Positions 1 to 9,134 of a DNA stretch of 15,000 nt are shown here, in pieces (the stretch's first letter is position 1; every line of letters begins with the position of its first letter). The DNA comes from Chrysomallon squamiferum. Lineage: Eukaryota; Mollusca; Gastropoda; Neomphalida; Peltospiridae. The notes under the pieces are model-generated. The model made no database searches. It was not told the DNA's origin and was given only the letters and a program-made list of their open reading frames with translations. The stretch lies in contig CM022677.1 of the NCBI GenBank assembly GCA_012295275.1, forward strand, positions 27,266,379 to 27,281,378. Direction: 5' to 3'. The translations under genes were made by a program, and so were the position numbers.

Positions 1-480
1 ATATCAAACAAATAATGAAATCAATAAATAAATAAATCATCAAATAAACAAACAAACAACTAATTTATCAAATAAATAAATAAACAAGAAAATGAAAAAA
101 ATAAAACAAACAAAAACAATGAAATAAACAAACAAAAAACAAACAAACAAAATTTTGCTCTTATTTGGTTTTCTTTTTCTTTTTCTTTACTAAGATGAAA
201 GTAAGTAATTAGTGAATCTTCTTTTTTTTATTTATAAAATTAAAATAGTTGAAAATTATGAAAATATATGCAAACATATCTGAAAAATATGTTACAATAA
301 AACAGGAAACAGCAACAACAACAATAATAATAATAACAACTTACTGAGCCAAAAATTATTTCAGTATAAAAAATGTAAAAGAAAAGAAAAGGGAAAAAAA
401 AAATAAAAATAAAAATAAATTAAAAAGAATAGTCAAAAGAAATAAATGACACATTATTTAAAAAATATATAAAACTATAA
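1..480. repeat. A-rich low-complexity block (AAAC/AAAT words)
   Basis: The + strand is almost entirely A with scattered T and C. Words such as AAAC, AAAT and AACAA recur without a fixed phase, and a short CAA-to-TAA compound run sits at about 311-340. G is rare. No open frame of useful length or exon-like patch is visible. It reads as a decayed compound microsatellite or A-rich spacer. Confidence 0.85.
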
Positions 481-573
481 ACTTACACATCATTTTTTTA
501 TATTTTTTTTTTTTCGTTTTTAATCCATGCTTTTTTGTACTTAGATGGTGGATTTTGTCGTTGGTTTTTTCTT

Positions 574-716
574 GTTAGTTATTCATCATCATTATTATTA
601 TTATCATTATTATTACTATTATTATTATTATTGTCTTGGATGTACCATTTTCCAGAAAGAACTTTTCATTTGTTATGGCTTATTATTATTTTTTTTATTA
701 TCATTATTATTATTTT
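574..716. repeat. Degenerate ATT/ATC trinucleotide repeats
   Basis: Two patches of imperfect TTA/TCA triplets (about 582-633 and 683-716) flank a short non-repetitive stretch. The overlapping 73- and 82-codon open frames here read as Leu, Tyr or Ile runs. That is what a trinucleotide repeat gives in different frames, so I do not call a gene. Confidence 0.85.
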
Positions 717-962
717 TCTACATGTGGCCTGTGGAATTTTTAAATATGCAATTTAACTTGGGTGTGCATTGTATTTGTAATTTTAATTATTAAAACCAAA
801 CAAATGAACTTTTGTGAAAAATTGTTTTGAAAATATATAACTGTTTTATAGTTAGTAGTTTTTCTGTAATAACAGGATATTGAATTATGGGTAACTGGAA
901 TAATCACAGGAAGTAACTACATGAAATATTTGTAATTTAAGAAATGATTTAATGTTTAATTA

Positions 963-1013
963 ATAATAAAAATATTATTATTGTTATTATTATTTATTTA
1001 TTTATTTATTTAC
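963..1013. repeat. ATT and TTTA microsatellite
   Basis: Imperfect ATT triplets run into perfect TTTA tetramers. On the + strand the tetramer part would give overlapping AUUUA pentamers if transcribed. This is AU-rich-element-like but is also expected from the repeat alone. Confidence 0.85.
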
Positions 1014-1122
1014 TTTTAAAGTTATAAATTTAATATGAAAATGAAAAACACAATTTAAGAATTTATGTAACATTATGATTTTGTTTTAATTTCTTTTCAG
1101 ATATGTTGCCATTTATATATTT

Positions 1123-1265
1123 TTTCAGTTGTTTTTTTTTGTATTATTTGTATTATTTTACCTATTCTTTTTTTTTTTCTTTCTTTTTTTTTTTTTTTTT
1201 TTTTTATATTTTATTTTATTTTTATTTTTTTTTTTTTTATTTTTTTTTTTTAAAAAAAAAAAAAA
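1123..1265. repeat. T-rich low-complexity tract ending in a T-to-A junction
   Basis: About 130 bases consist of T runs broken by single A, C or G. They end in an 11-T run (1241-1251) directly abutting a 14-A run (1252-1265), which can form a perfect self-complementary hairpin. Two overlapping 61-codon frames here read as Phe/Tyr runs and are not genes. Confidence 0.9.
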
Positions 1266-1348
1266 TGGGAATGAAGAAAAGATATTAAGAATAATTAAAA
1301 ATTTTATCTTTTAGACCAGTTATTATTTTAGATTATTAGCTAGTTTCT

Positions 1349-1387
1349 AAAAAAAAAAAAAGCTAAAAGGAAAAAAAAAAAAAAAAA
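1349..1387. repeat. Two A homopolymer runs
   Basis: Two runs of A at about 1349-1361 and 1371-1387 are separated by AGCTAAAAGG-like sequence. They have no coding potential. Confidence 0.85.
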
Positions 1388-1477
1388 TTGATAAAAAAAT
1401 AGTTTAATTATACACATCTTATATATCGTATATATTTTTTTTTTTGTAATTTTTAATTTATTTATTTTTTCTTTCAG

Positions 1478-1568
1478 AAATGAGGACGAAAACGACTATT
1501 TGCCAAAAATCTGTGTACATCTTGAAGATATCTGCAACACAAGAAAATATTTTCTACAACTATTTTAA
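1478..1568 (+). CDS. Candidate terminal coding exon (partial, hypothetical)
   Basis: I do not recognise this product. Seen: a long pyrimidine tract ends in CTTTCAG at 1471-1477, a good metazoan 3' splice site. It is followed by about 90 bases with noticeably more G and C than the surroundings. With the first A completing an upstream codon, the frame from 1479 reads 29 residues to a TAA at 1566-1568. It begins NEDENDYLPKICVH, an acidic start unlike the Phe/Tyr/Ile runs elsewhere. Caution: a second frame, from the ATG at 1480, is also open for about 35 codons, so frame alone does not decide. No donor exon lies upstream in this window with any certainty. It could be the last coding exon of a gene extending to the left, a non-coding 3'UTR exon, or chance. 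Confidence 0.33.
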
Positions 1569-1693
1569 CATTTTATTTTCTTTTTAGCATATATATATAC
1601 ATATATCATAATGAAACAAAAATATTCCACAGTTTAAATCAGTTTTGTGAAAATACTTTGACAGTAAGTGATCGTGTTTTCATTTAGAGATGC

Positions 1694-1717
1694 TTTTTTT
1701 TTTTTTTTTTTTTTTTT
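1694..1717. repeat. Poly-T tract
   Basis: A run of 24 T, uninterrupted, between a GATGC-like sequence and CTTGATATC. It is one of many long T or A runs in the window. Confidence 0.9.
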
Positions 1718-1779
1718 CTTGATATCTTTGGATATTGATTACATTTTATTGTGGATTTCTTGTACAGCTGGTATATGAT

Positions 1780-1801
1780 GTATTTATTTATTTATTTATT
1801 T
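1780..1801. repeat. TTTA tetranucleotide repeat, AU-rich-element-like
   Basis: About five perfect copies of ATTT. If 1478-1568 is a real terminal exon, this would sit in its 3'UTR as overlapping AUUUA pentamers, a known mRNA-decay signal. Many similar tracts occur in the window, so function is only an inference. Confidence 0.85.
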
Positions 1802-1963
1802 GTTGTCTGAAGGAAAAAAGACGTTTCGAACAAATCCCACCGAAACAAAAATGGCCACAAATTTTTAATGTTTGTTCATTTTTGATGTACATTTAATTTT
1901 TAAAACGTTTTTAAAATTAAGATTGTATAAGCTTTTTGTGTTTAATTTATAAATATTATTATA

Positions 1964-1965
<2 letters not shown>

Positions 1966-2018
<53 letters not shown>
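1966..2018. repeat. ATT microsatellite
   Basis: A near-perfect ATT trinucleotide run of about 53 bases. Confidence 0.95.
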
Positions 2019-2049
2019 GATTTGTTTTTTCTTTCTTGTCAAAACTGGG

Positions 2050-2130
2050 CTGTAAGAAAAAATAAAATAAAAATAAAAACAATTAATAATAATAAAAGAA
2101 ATAAAGAATAATAGTAATTTGAGAAAAAAG
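2050..2130. repeat. A-rich AAAT/AAT low-complexity stretch
   Basis: AAAAT, AAT and AAAG words are mixed without a clear phase. Confidence 0.8.
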
Positions 2131-3077
2131 GAAACAAAAAAGCATTATTAATGAAAAATGTTAATTCACGATTTTGAAAATCAATTTGAAAATGTTTTGA
2201 AGTCCATTTCCATCCACCAGATTAATATTTTTTGAACATTTTCACTGCAGACTAAATTTTTGAAAATTTATCCCTTTTTCATACCATTCTGCAGATAAAT
2301 TATTATTATCATTCTTTATTATTATCTTCATTGCAGACAAATTTATACTTTTTTTCTGGATATTATAATTTTTGTATATCTTGTGCAGTTAACAGTCTTT
2401 GGTATAGTTTTGTATTTAAGAAGTGTTTAAATATCGGCCAATTTATTGTTTTCCATCAACTCCATTTCTAAGTGTGTGTTTCATTCATTTTTACACATTC
2501 CACTAAAGCTTAGAAGACTGAGTATTTGATATGTTTGAGACAAAAAAAAAAAATACAAAAAAATATAAATAAAATACAAACATATAAAAAAGAATAACAG
2601 AGAAAGGAAAGAAAGATGTGATTAATAAAACATACAGTAAATTTTTTGTAAAAAGTGAGTAATCAAAAAATTTGTTATATGATGTTGTTTTTTTCTGTTC
2701 TTTTTCTTCATTTAAAAAAAAAAAAAAAAAAAAAACATTTTTCCATCAAATACATGTTTCTGTTGTACTTGAAATGGAGATATATTATTTATTTATTATT
2801 ATTTTTTTTTTTTTGGGTAGTATTCTGAGGAAAGAAAAATTAGGATAAATTGAAAATGTTGCTTGTCGTAAATGTTGAATGCATTCCCATGTAAAAAAAA
2901 AAAATGAGTTTTTTAAAAAGAAAACAGTGGACCGGAAACAACTGTTTACTTTTTTTTTTTTTTCTTGTAATATAAAAATGAAATATTTATTTAAATCTTT
3001 ATTGTTCAGTAATATTCTCAGCAGTTAAATGTTATAACAGGCATTATAAATTTATTTATTAGTTTTTTGTTAAACAG
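2131..3077. other. AT-rich spacer without recognised gene
   Basis: AT-rich sequence of ordinary complexity, with an A run at about 2714-2735 and T runs near 2801-2814 and 2950-2963. Reading both strands I see only short frames and no convincing exon, RNA gene or element end. Confidence 0.6.
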
Positions 3078-3104
3078 TATATATATATATATATATATAT
3101 ATAT
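3078..3104. repeat. TA dinucleotide repeat
   Basis: About 13 perfect TA units. A second TA tract lies at 3555-3578, and both are followed by related sequence (GATTGGT, then TCATGTGACTGT). Confidence 0.95.
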
Positions 3105-3114
3105 CTGTTTTTTT

Positions 3115-3318
3115 GATTGGTCATTCATTTAGTCATGTGACTGTACTCTTTGAACAGCACCAATCGGGTGATTTGTTGTAAAAACATACTTATTTTCTTT
3201 CATTGTTAGAGCATCAGTGATTGGTTATCAGTTTGTCACTGTTCAACAATTGTAACTGTTTATTTGATTGGTTATCACTTTGTAACAGTTTATTTGATTG
3301 GTTAACATTTCATCCAAT
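3115..3318. promoter_or_regulatory. Cluster of CCAAT / ATTGG pentamers
   Basis: ATTGG or CCAAT occurs at 3116-3120, 3160-3164, 3220-3224, 3267-3271, 3297-3301 and 3314-3318, in both orientations, and again at 3608-3612. The family-level fact is that NF-Y binds CCAAT boxes in animal promoters. However, part of the cluster arises from tandem duplication of a 30-bp unit (3251-3280 and 3281-3310), no transcription start is evident, and a 74-codon frame over the region looks like chance. Regulatory function is a weak inference. Confidence 0.25.
3251..3310. repeat. 30-bp tandem duplication
   Basis: Two adjacent units at 3251-3280 and 3281-3310 share TGTAAC, then GTTTATTTGATTGGTTA. A more diverged relative starts with GATTGGTTATCA at 3219. 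Confidence 0.75.
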
Positions 3319-3401
3319 GAGATATTACGTTCTTATTTGTGTTCACATCAGTTATGTATTTAAATGGATCAGTTTGTTTTCATTCATTCAAGAAATAGTG
3401 A

Positions 3402-3424
3402 TTTTTTTTTTTTTTTTTTTTTTT
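3402..3424. repeat. Poly-T tract
   Basis: A 23-base uninterrupted T run. Confidence 0.9.
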
Positions 3425-3554
3425 AACTGTTCTAAATTATTTTAAAATTTGTGCGGGTATTATGTGCTCGGTTTCTGTTTTAATGAAGCAGGTGGTGTAT
3501 ATTTTATTAAACTTGTTGAAATTCGTAATTAAAAAGAAATAATTAATCAGTTTA

Positions 3555-3578
3555 TTATATATATATATATATATATAT
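3555..3578. repeat. TA dinucleotide repeat
   Basis: About 11-12 TA units, followed by a shorter TATA-rich patch to about 3594. It pairs with the tract at 3078-3104. Confidence 0.95.
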
Positions 3579-3625
3579 TACATATTATATATATCCTACC
3601 AGTTTAGATTGGTTCATGTGACTGT

Positions 3626-4645
3626 TCTTTTGTTTTGTTTTTGAATGTTATTTAAAGATAGCTTGTTTGTTCATAAAAAAAAAAAAAAGTAAGATCATTT
3701 ATAGCCTCTGTTGTAAAACTTGAAGATGTAGAAGTAATTTTTTTATTATGATTATTTAAAAAGCAAAGTCTGTTTATATCTGTCAATAGTCTTCTTTTTC
3801 TTTTTTTTTATTATGGAAAGTAAGTGAAATAGTTTTTGGTGTTTCATTATTGGTATCTGTTATCGCTTTCAAAATCAAAACATTTCCACATTAATGGTGC
3901 TACAGGCTAAAAACTAAATATAAGACTTTCTGCTTGGCAACCAAATTTTAAAAATTAATATTAAAGAATTTTTTTTTTTTTTTTTTTTTTTTTAAATTGA
4001 AAATTATAAGTTTATTATAAGGTAGTTAAAACTATTATCATATCTTTTAACAAAATTTTAAAATTTATATCTTGATAAATATTGAAAAAATATTTTCAGG
4101 ATATTTAACAGCAAAGCTCTTTCAGTACCATTATAATTTTATATGTAAAAAAAAGTCTTGTTAAGTAATATAATTGTTTTACTTTTTAAATTAATTAAAA
4201 CAAAATTTGAAATTCTATTGATACACACCTGTAAGAATATCATCATTATTATTTTAATTTTGATTTTGGAAAAATGATTTTAAATTTGTTTTAATTTATA
4301 TTTGTTACAATCAAAGTTTGTTAAAACTGTTTTTAATTTAAAATGGTTCCAACATGCCCTCAGATTTTGTATATTAATAGCATTTCCATAAGAAATTTGA
4401 TAATTTTGTTTATTTTTAAAACGTACATTGTTACAAAGTGAACTAAAAGGTACAGTTCCTGAACATTTTTTCTTACAAAGTATAAAATCTAATATTTGTT
4501 GATTTTTCTATTAAAGACATTTTCTTTCAGAATCCAAAATTGTGATGAAACTTTTTCTTACAAACTTTCTTGTAAATTAAGAACTTTTTCAAACCTTTTT
4601 GTGAAGAGCATGCAAATTTAAATTTTTGATTATTATTTATGTTAC

Positions 4646-4686
<41 letters not shown>

Positions 4687-4786
4687 TTTTAGGAATAATC
4701 ACTGATTTTTAAAAATCTTTAATTTCCAACCATTTATTTCAACATTTACTGTTTCCATACTGTCGGTTTCATTTTGTGCTATTGCA
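3626..4786. other. AT-rich spacer with long T and A runs
   Basis: No gene recognised. It contains a 25-T run at 3969-3993 and a 34-A run at 4650-4683, the longest A run in the window. Between them lies ordinary AT-rich sequence with only short frames. The A34 run could be the tail of an old retrocopy, but I see no recognisable retroposon body next to it. Confidence 0.6.
4650..4683. repeat. Poly-A tract, 34 bases
   Basis: An uninterrupted run of 34 A, bounded by ACATTT and GCTTTT. It may be a retroposon tail or a slippage-expanded homopolymer. No target-site duplication is obvious by eye. Confidence 0.9.
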
Positions 4787-5300
4787 ATATATAATGACTT
4801 TTGACATTATATATAGTAACAGCAGACAAGTCTGTAACGAAGGGACGTACTTCATGTTACCTACGCGACAACCACAACAGTATCTGTTGTCGACGTCTGA
4901 CATTACGATGTATAATGGACAACTTAAAACGGTCACAATCTTTGACGGACGAAGGACAGATAACTCCATTTTACAAAGGAACACAACTCTCGTTTCCTTC
5001 AGATTTACTGTTGGATTTCTTACTCACGACTTTTGAATGTAGACAATACGATTTGATTACTCTCTTTTACAAACGGACACAACATTTGTTAAGTATTTGC
5101 ATCAGTTTTTGTTAATGACCGTTAACGACGGTCGACGACTTTTTTTATTTATTTATTTATTTATTTTTTTATTTTTTTTTATTTTTTTTAAACTGAGGGA
5201 CATAACTCTTGTTACCCAGAGGACTACTGTATCAGTGACTCGCGTTGAGCTTTGTACATTTAACTATTCAGATTTATATATTTATGGAGCTGTGCATTTC
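4787..5300. mobile_element. Possible transposon remnant: CpG-bearing, hairpin-dense island
   Basis: Seen: CpG dinucleotides are far more frequent here than in the flanking DNA, and several perfect short hairpins cluster here. These are ATATATAATG / CATTATATAT (4787-4796, 4805-4814), CAACAG / CTGTTG (4875-4880, 4884-4889), GTTGTC / GACAAC (4886-4891, 4918-4923) enclosing CATTA / TAATG, and GACCG / CGGTC (5117-5121, 5129-5133). Degenerate copies of a GGACATAACTCT-like word recur at about 4841, 4952, 4977, 5075 and 5197. Open frames of 86, 104 and 68 codons overlap here in different frames and show no family signature. I infer a decayed, probably non-autonomous mobile element. Its ends are not defined. 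Confidence 0.35.
5147..5190. repeat. TTTA / T-rich microsatellite
   Basis: TTTA tetramers degrade into T runs with single A interruptions, interrupting the CpG-bearing island. Confidence 0.9.
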
Positions 5301-5850
5301 TGACTAATTATTATTATTATTTTCTCATGAACACTATTTGGATTGTATTATAGTTACGTCTATTTATTATTATTACTATTATAATGATGTAGTTATTTAT
5401 TGGTAGTTAATCATGACATTATGTTGATGAAATAGTTTGTGAAAGGAACGTTTAAAAATAATTGTGTCGTTGAGCGGATAAACGGATGTTCTTCTATTAT
5501 TTTAATTTATTTTTTTCTAAAAAATAAATAAAATAAATAATCCCAATTACAGAAAAGGAAATAGGTAAGTGATATTTCATTTTAAGTGTAAAAAAAAAAA
5601 ATGCGGCTATGTTTGACTCTGGTATTTTGTAAATAACTAAGTTATTAAAAGGATGTCACATCGTTGCATTTTAATGAATTTTCTTTCATTTTGATAATTT
5701 CAGTTATTTTACAATACAAGTATAAAAATAAAGGGGGAAAAAAAAGTTAATTGTTTGTCCAATTTTGAAATCGTTTTATCCTAAATTCAAATTCTGATTA
5801 TACCATTTTAAAATTGTGATACGCTATTTGAAAATCTCTTGTACTGAATC
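5301..5850. other. AT-rich spacer without recognised gene
   Basis: Contains short ATT patches near 5308-5320 and 5365-5380 and an AAAT patch near 5520-5540. No open frame or element end that I can support. Confidence 0.6.
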
Positions 5851-5852
5851 AA

Positions 5853-5958
5853 ATTGAGGGCGCCTCAATCAAAATGGGGATGTCCCAAATCAAAATATGT
5901 CCTGAATTCATTTGGATTTTTGTATACAAATTGGGACATCCCAAATCAGAATTATTCT
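5853..5958. repeat. Cluster of short inverted and direct repeats
   Basis: ATTGAG and CTCAAT (5853-5858, 5864-5869) form a hairpin around GGCGC. GGGATGTCCC (5877-5886) and its exact reverse complement GGGACATCCC (5933-5942) form a second inverted pair 46 bases apart. Each is also followed by a direct repeat of CCCAAATCA[A/G]AAT. This could be a small foldback element or a multi-site protein-binding region. The sequence does not say which. Confidence 0.55.
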
Positions 5959-6109
5959 CGCACGAACGCAGATGCGTTGACGGAGATCTAAGAAACTTTT
6001 TGTAATTTGTTATAAAACATCAATATTTTTTGTGTTCCTTTCACAAACCCAAGTTTATTACAAATTGCTTTTTATTGGAGAGCAGACGATGACATTTATA
6101 AATGATGTA

Positions 6110-6188
6110 CATGGAACAGTTTATTAATAACGCTGTATAACGTAGTGATCTTTAGTGACGTCACAGGTTGGTAATAGACTGTTCCATG
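6110..6188. repeat. Inverted repeat enclosing a palindromic CRE
   Basis: CATGGAACAGTTTATTA at 6110-6126 is matched, with one mismatch, by the reverse complement of TAATAGACTGTTCCATG at 6172-6188. The 45-base spacer contains TGACGTCA at 6156-6163, the full consensus of the cAMP response element. The arms give a strong potential stem. It could be a small foldback element or a hairpin RNA if transcribed. Confidence 0.6.
6156..6163. promoter_or_regulatory. Perfect CRE palindrome (TGACGTCA)
   Basis: The eight-base motif matches the consensus binding site of CREB/ATF bZIP factors and lies inside an extended palindrome GTGACGTCAC. A second perfect copy is at 12309-12316. With no promoter in view, activity is unknown. 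Confidence 0.3.
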
Positions 6189-6683
6189 GCATTTTGTACA
6201 GTACTTAATATAGAAATTTGTTAGTCATATCATTGTGTTTTGACAAATTTTATTCATATTTTTAGCGTAGTTTATGAAATCCAACATGTTGAATGTTTCT
6301 CTCATTTTTTTGTTTCGTTCATTCATTTATTTATTATTATTATGTTTTAACGAATTTCATATCATGCCCAATTTTACTGGTATTTGTTTCGTTTGAGAAA
6401 GACAATCTAAATTATATTAATACTATTAATTTTATTTATTAGTTGTTTGTTTTTAATTATTATTTTTTTTTTTTTTTTTGTTTATTTTACTTCGTTTTGC
6501 CATCCAGATTTGTTTTAATCTCATCCTTACGTGCAATATTGATGTTGTTCACATTGGAATGAAAGTTTCGTTTTATTTTTTTTTCTCGATTTGTTTTTTT
6601 ACTTAATTTTTTTTTTTCAATCAGAGCGTTATTCTCACAGTTTTGAAAGGAATTCGTTTACCACTAAACAGCCACTTACTGCC
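6189..6683. other. T-rich spacer without recognised gene
   Basis: Contains a TTTA/TTA patch near 6325-6343, a T run near 6463-6479 and a 10-base palindrome CAACATGTTG at about 6282. No gene-like frame. Confidence 0.6.
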
Positions 6684-6694
6684 ATTATTATTAC

Positions 6695-6741
<47 letters not shown>
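6684..6741. repeat. ATT microsatellite
   Basis: About 19 ATT units, with one ATTACT interruption near the left end. Confidence 0.95.
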
Positions 6742-6743
<2 letters not shown>

Positions 6744-6821
6744 TTACTTATAACTTCTTAAAAATTTTACAATTACAAAGATTAGAAATTTTTATTTCTT
6801 TACAACTTTGAAATTAAATAA

Positions 6822-6849
6822 GTAAATAAATAAATAAATAAATAAATAA
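6822..6849. repeat. AAAT tetranucleotide repeat
   Basis: About six AAAT units, nearly perfect. Confidence 0.9.
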
Positions 6850-7009
6850 GAATGTGAATGTTTATATTCTTTACATGGATTTTAGTCACACAAAATCCAT
6901 TTGTAAATGAGTATTTATATCTAATAAAAAATAATAATAATAAAAAAAAAAGTAAAGATGGAAAATATGGAATCTTCAGGATTTAAAAAAAAAGTATTTC
7001 CATAATTGT

Positions 7010-7345
7010 AATTTGCTCAATAACTTTTGACAAACGAGTTCTTTTCATCTCAGTGAATAATCTGTTTCACCTACAGAAGAGTTCTGTTCTTTTCCTAGCA
7101 GTAGTCTCCCTTCAGTACAATTAGCCTCATGTCAAGGCTTGCATTTAGATGACCTATTGTGGTATTAAATGCTTTCGGAGTATAAGCTATACAAATTTGT
7201 TTTCAAAAATCAGGGTTATTACTGGTGCAGTCTGAAAGGGTTTATTGTTGGCTCAGTTTGTACTGGGTTTTTTGTATGAATGTGTGAAAGCCCTGTTTTT
7301 AGAATAAAAAGTGAAATGCCATCAATTCCTCTCTGTCTTAGGAGC
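7010..7345. other. Island of ordinary complexity, no gene recognised
   Basis: This stretch lacks microsatellites and is more balanced in composition than its flanks. All frames are broken by stops on both strands, and I recognise no RNA gene or element terminus. It may be unique sequence or an ancient repeat. Confidence 0.5.
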
Positions 7346-7360
7346 AAAAATGTATTTAAT

Positions 7361-7394
7361 AATATTATTTATTTATTTATTTATTTATTTATTA
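7361..7394. repeat. ATTT tetranucleotide repeat
   Basis: About eight ATTT units, flanked by ATT on both sides. Confidence 0.9.
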
Positions 7395-8720
7395 TTAAAA
7401 ACTTGATATTAATATCACAACAATTTAGTGTTCACCAGCTGTCAGGAATATAGCATCAGTAATCTAAAGGGAGACATCTGCACAAACAAAACTGCATTAA
7501 TAATAATAATAATAAAAAAATTCTTAATTCACTTTTTCCACTTTAATAATAATTTATTTTTTTATTTTTTTAAAAAACGTATGGTTTGTTACCCGTGTGA
7601 AAGAAAGTAAAAAAAAAAAATTATATTTTGCCAAAGATCAATCAAAATAAGAACTGTACAGTATTTTTCATGTTAGCCCAGTGCTACCATATTGTTTTTA
7701 ACTGTGTACAGCAAAATTGTCGTAATAACTGGATATTGTCTTGTGGAATATAGTATTCTTTTTTCCAATTTCTATTTTTTTTTTTTTTTTTTTTTTCTTT
7801 TCCTGTGGCTCTTTTATTTTGGAACTTTTCAGATTCTGACCACAGAAGAAATAATCATATTTTCATTTTCTGGAAAGAGTTTTTAAAAAAAAAAAAAAAA
7901 AAAAAAAATTAATTAATGGAAAATAATGTTTAGATTTTAATTTGGAATAAGAACATATAGTTGTTTAAATAATAATAATAATAATAATAGTAATAAATTA
8001 AGAAAAAAGAAGCATTATATAATTAAAAAATGAAAAGAAAATTAATAATAATAAAAAAGTAAATAAATAAGTAAATAAATAAATTAAAAATATTAAGAAA
8101 CATTAATTTTTTTTTTTTTTAAATGTTCTTATTTTTTTAAAACAAAAAAATACTTATAGTTCCCACCAAATTGAGTATCAGTTCTAGTCAAAAGATTCAA
8201 AGATATTACTTCATTTTAAATTATTTTGACTTCATTTTAAATATTTTTTCCTCCAAATCTGGCTATGTACAGTTCATAAAACTTTTAATCGTCAATCCTT
8301 TCTTTATCTTAAAATATTATTTATTGATATCTTGAATATGAAGAATTTTTTAATTTGATACTTTTGGACACTTATTTGCATATTTATTAAATTTAAAGTA
8401 AATTAAAATAAAAAATTAAAAGTAAAATAAAGAAGAAAATGTTTGAAATAAGGAAGACACCATAGATGATGAAAGTAATCATAATAATAAAAAAATAAAT
8501 AAATAAATAAAAAAATAATATATATAGATATATAAACAAAATTAGCAATTCTAATTTACAAAAAGAAGAAATAAAATAATAAAATATACTTTTATTAAAG
8601 AAATGAATAAAAACAATTAATTGGATTAAAGAGTTGTATTAACTGAAAGGATTGAAGATTAAAGCAGTATCTTGTATATGTACATAGCACTTTATATCTT
8701 CTTCTTTCCTTTTTTCTTTC
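7395..8720. other. Microsatellite-rich spacer
   Basis: No gene recognised. Holds AAT runs (about 7498-7514 and 7967-7988), a 22-T run (7775-7796), a 24-A run (7885-7908), a further T run (8107-8120) and AAAT patches (about 8060-8082 and 8493-8510). Short frames of about 60 codons at 7428-7610 and 7692-7886 cross these runs and look like chance. Confidence 0.65.
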
Positions 8721-8724
8721 TTTC

Positions 8725-8752
8725 TTTTTTTTTTTTTTTTTTTTTTTTTTTT
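8725..8752. repeat. Poly-T tract, 28 bases
   Basis: A 28-T run preceded by TTTC-type pyrimidine repeats (8702-8724), making a pure pyrimidine tract of about 50 bases. Confidence 0.9.
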
Positions 8753-8765
8753 CATTTATATGGTG

Positions 8766-9030
8766 AGAAGTGCAATATGATATTGTCTAGCATTGTCTTG
8801 GAGGATCTTAATCTCAAATCACAGAATTCAGTGTCGCAGATTTTTAAATCTTGTGTTTTGTAAACTTGACAACTGCTTGCAGAAATGCCTGGCCATTACA
8901 GTTAAAGTATTTAAATTTTTGATCAGGAAAGTTCTAGTTATTATGAATAAGAATAAGAATAATGTGAACATATCACTGAAATTCACAGCTTTACCGAAAA
9001 AAAACAACTTTTCAGGACAGTAAAAGGACA
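8766..9030. other. Island of ordinary complexity with overlapping short frames
   Basis: After the pyrimidine tract, balanced sequence carries a + strand frame ending at 8863, another + strand frame (8793-9023) and a - strand frame (8828-9031). None shows a recognisable domain and they exclude each other. The pyrimidine tract makes an exon starting near 8770 conceivable, but the nearest AG has no good CAG context. I do not call a gene. Confidence 0.45.
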
Positions 9031-9134
9031 AGATTATTTAGACACATATAACTTTATATATATTTATATATATATTTCCTCTTTCATGGTTAGGCATTTT
9101 GCTGTAAGTTATGGATTATTCTGACTTAAAGATC

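Noticed and set aside
535-793. Two overlapping open frames of 73 and 82 codons
   Set aside because: They are Leu/Ile/Tyr runs made by ATT triplets read in two frames, with no domain or plausible gene context.
883-890. Possible microexon after AATAACAG at 868-875
   Set aside because: The acceptor-like CAG and a nearby GGGTAACTGG donor-like word are too weak and too close together to support an exon in AT-rich DNA.
1103-1314. Two 61-codon frames after TTTCTTTTCAG at 1090-1100
   Set aside because: The acceptor-like signal is real in form, but the sequence after it is almost pure T and gives Phe/Tyr runs in every frame.
4769-5115. Overlapping frames of 71, 86 and 104 codons on both strands
   Set aside because: They compete for the same DNA, show no family signature, and coincide with a hairpin-dense repeat-like island.
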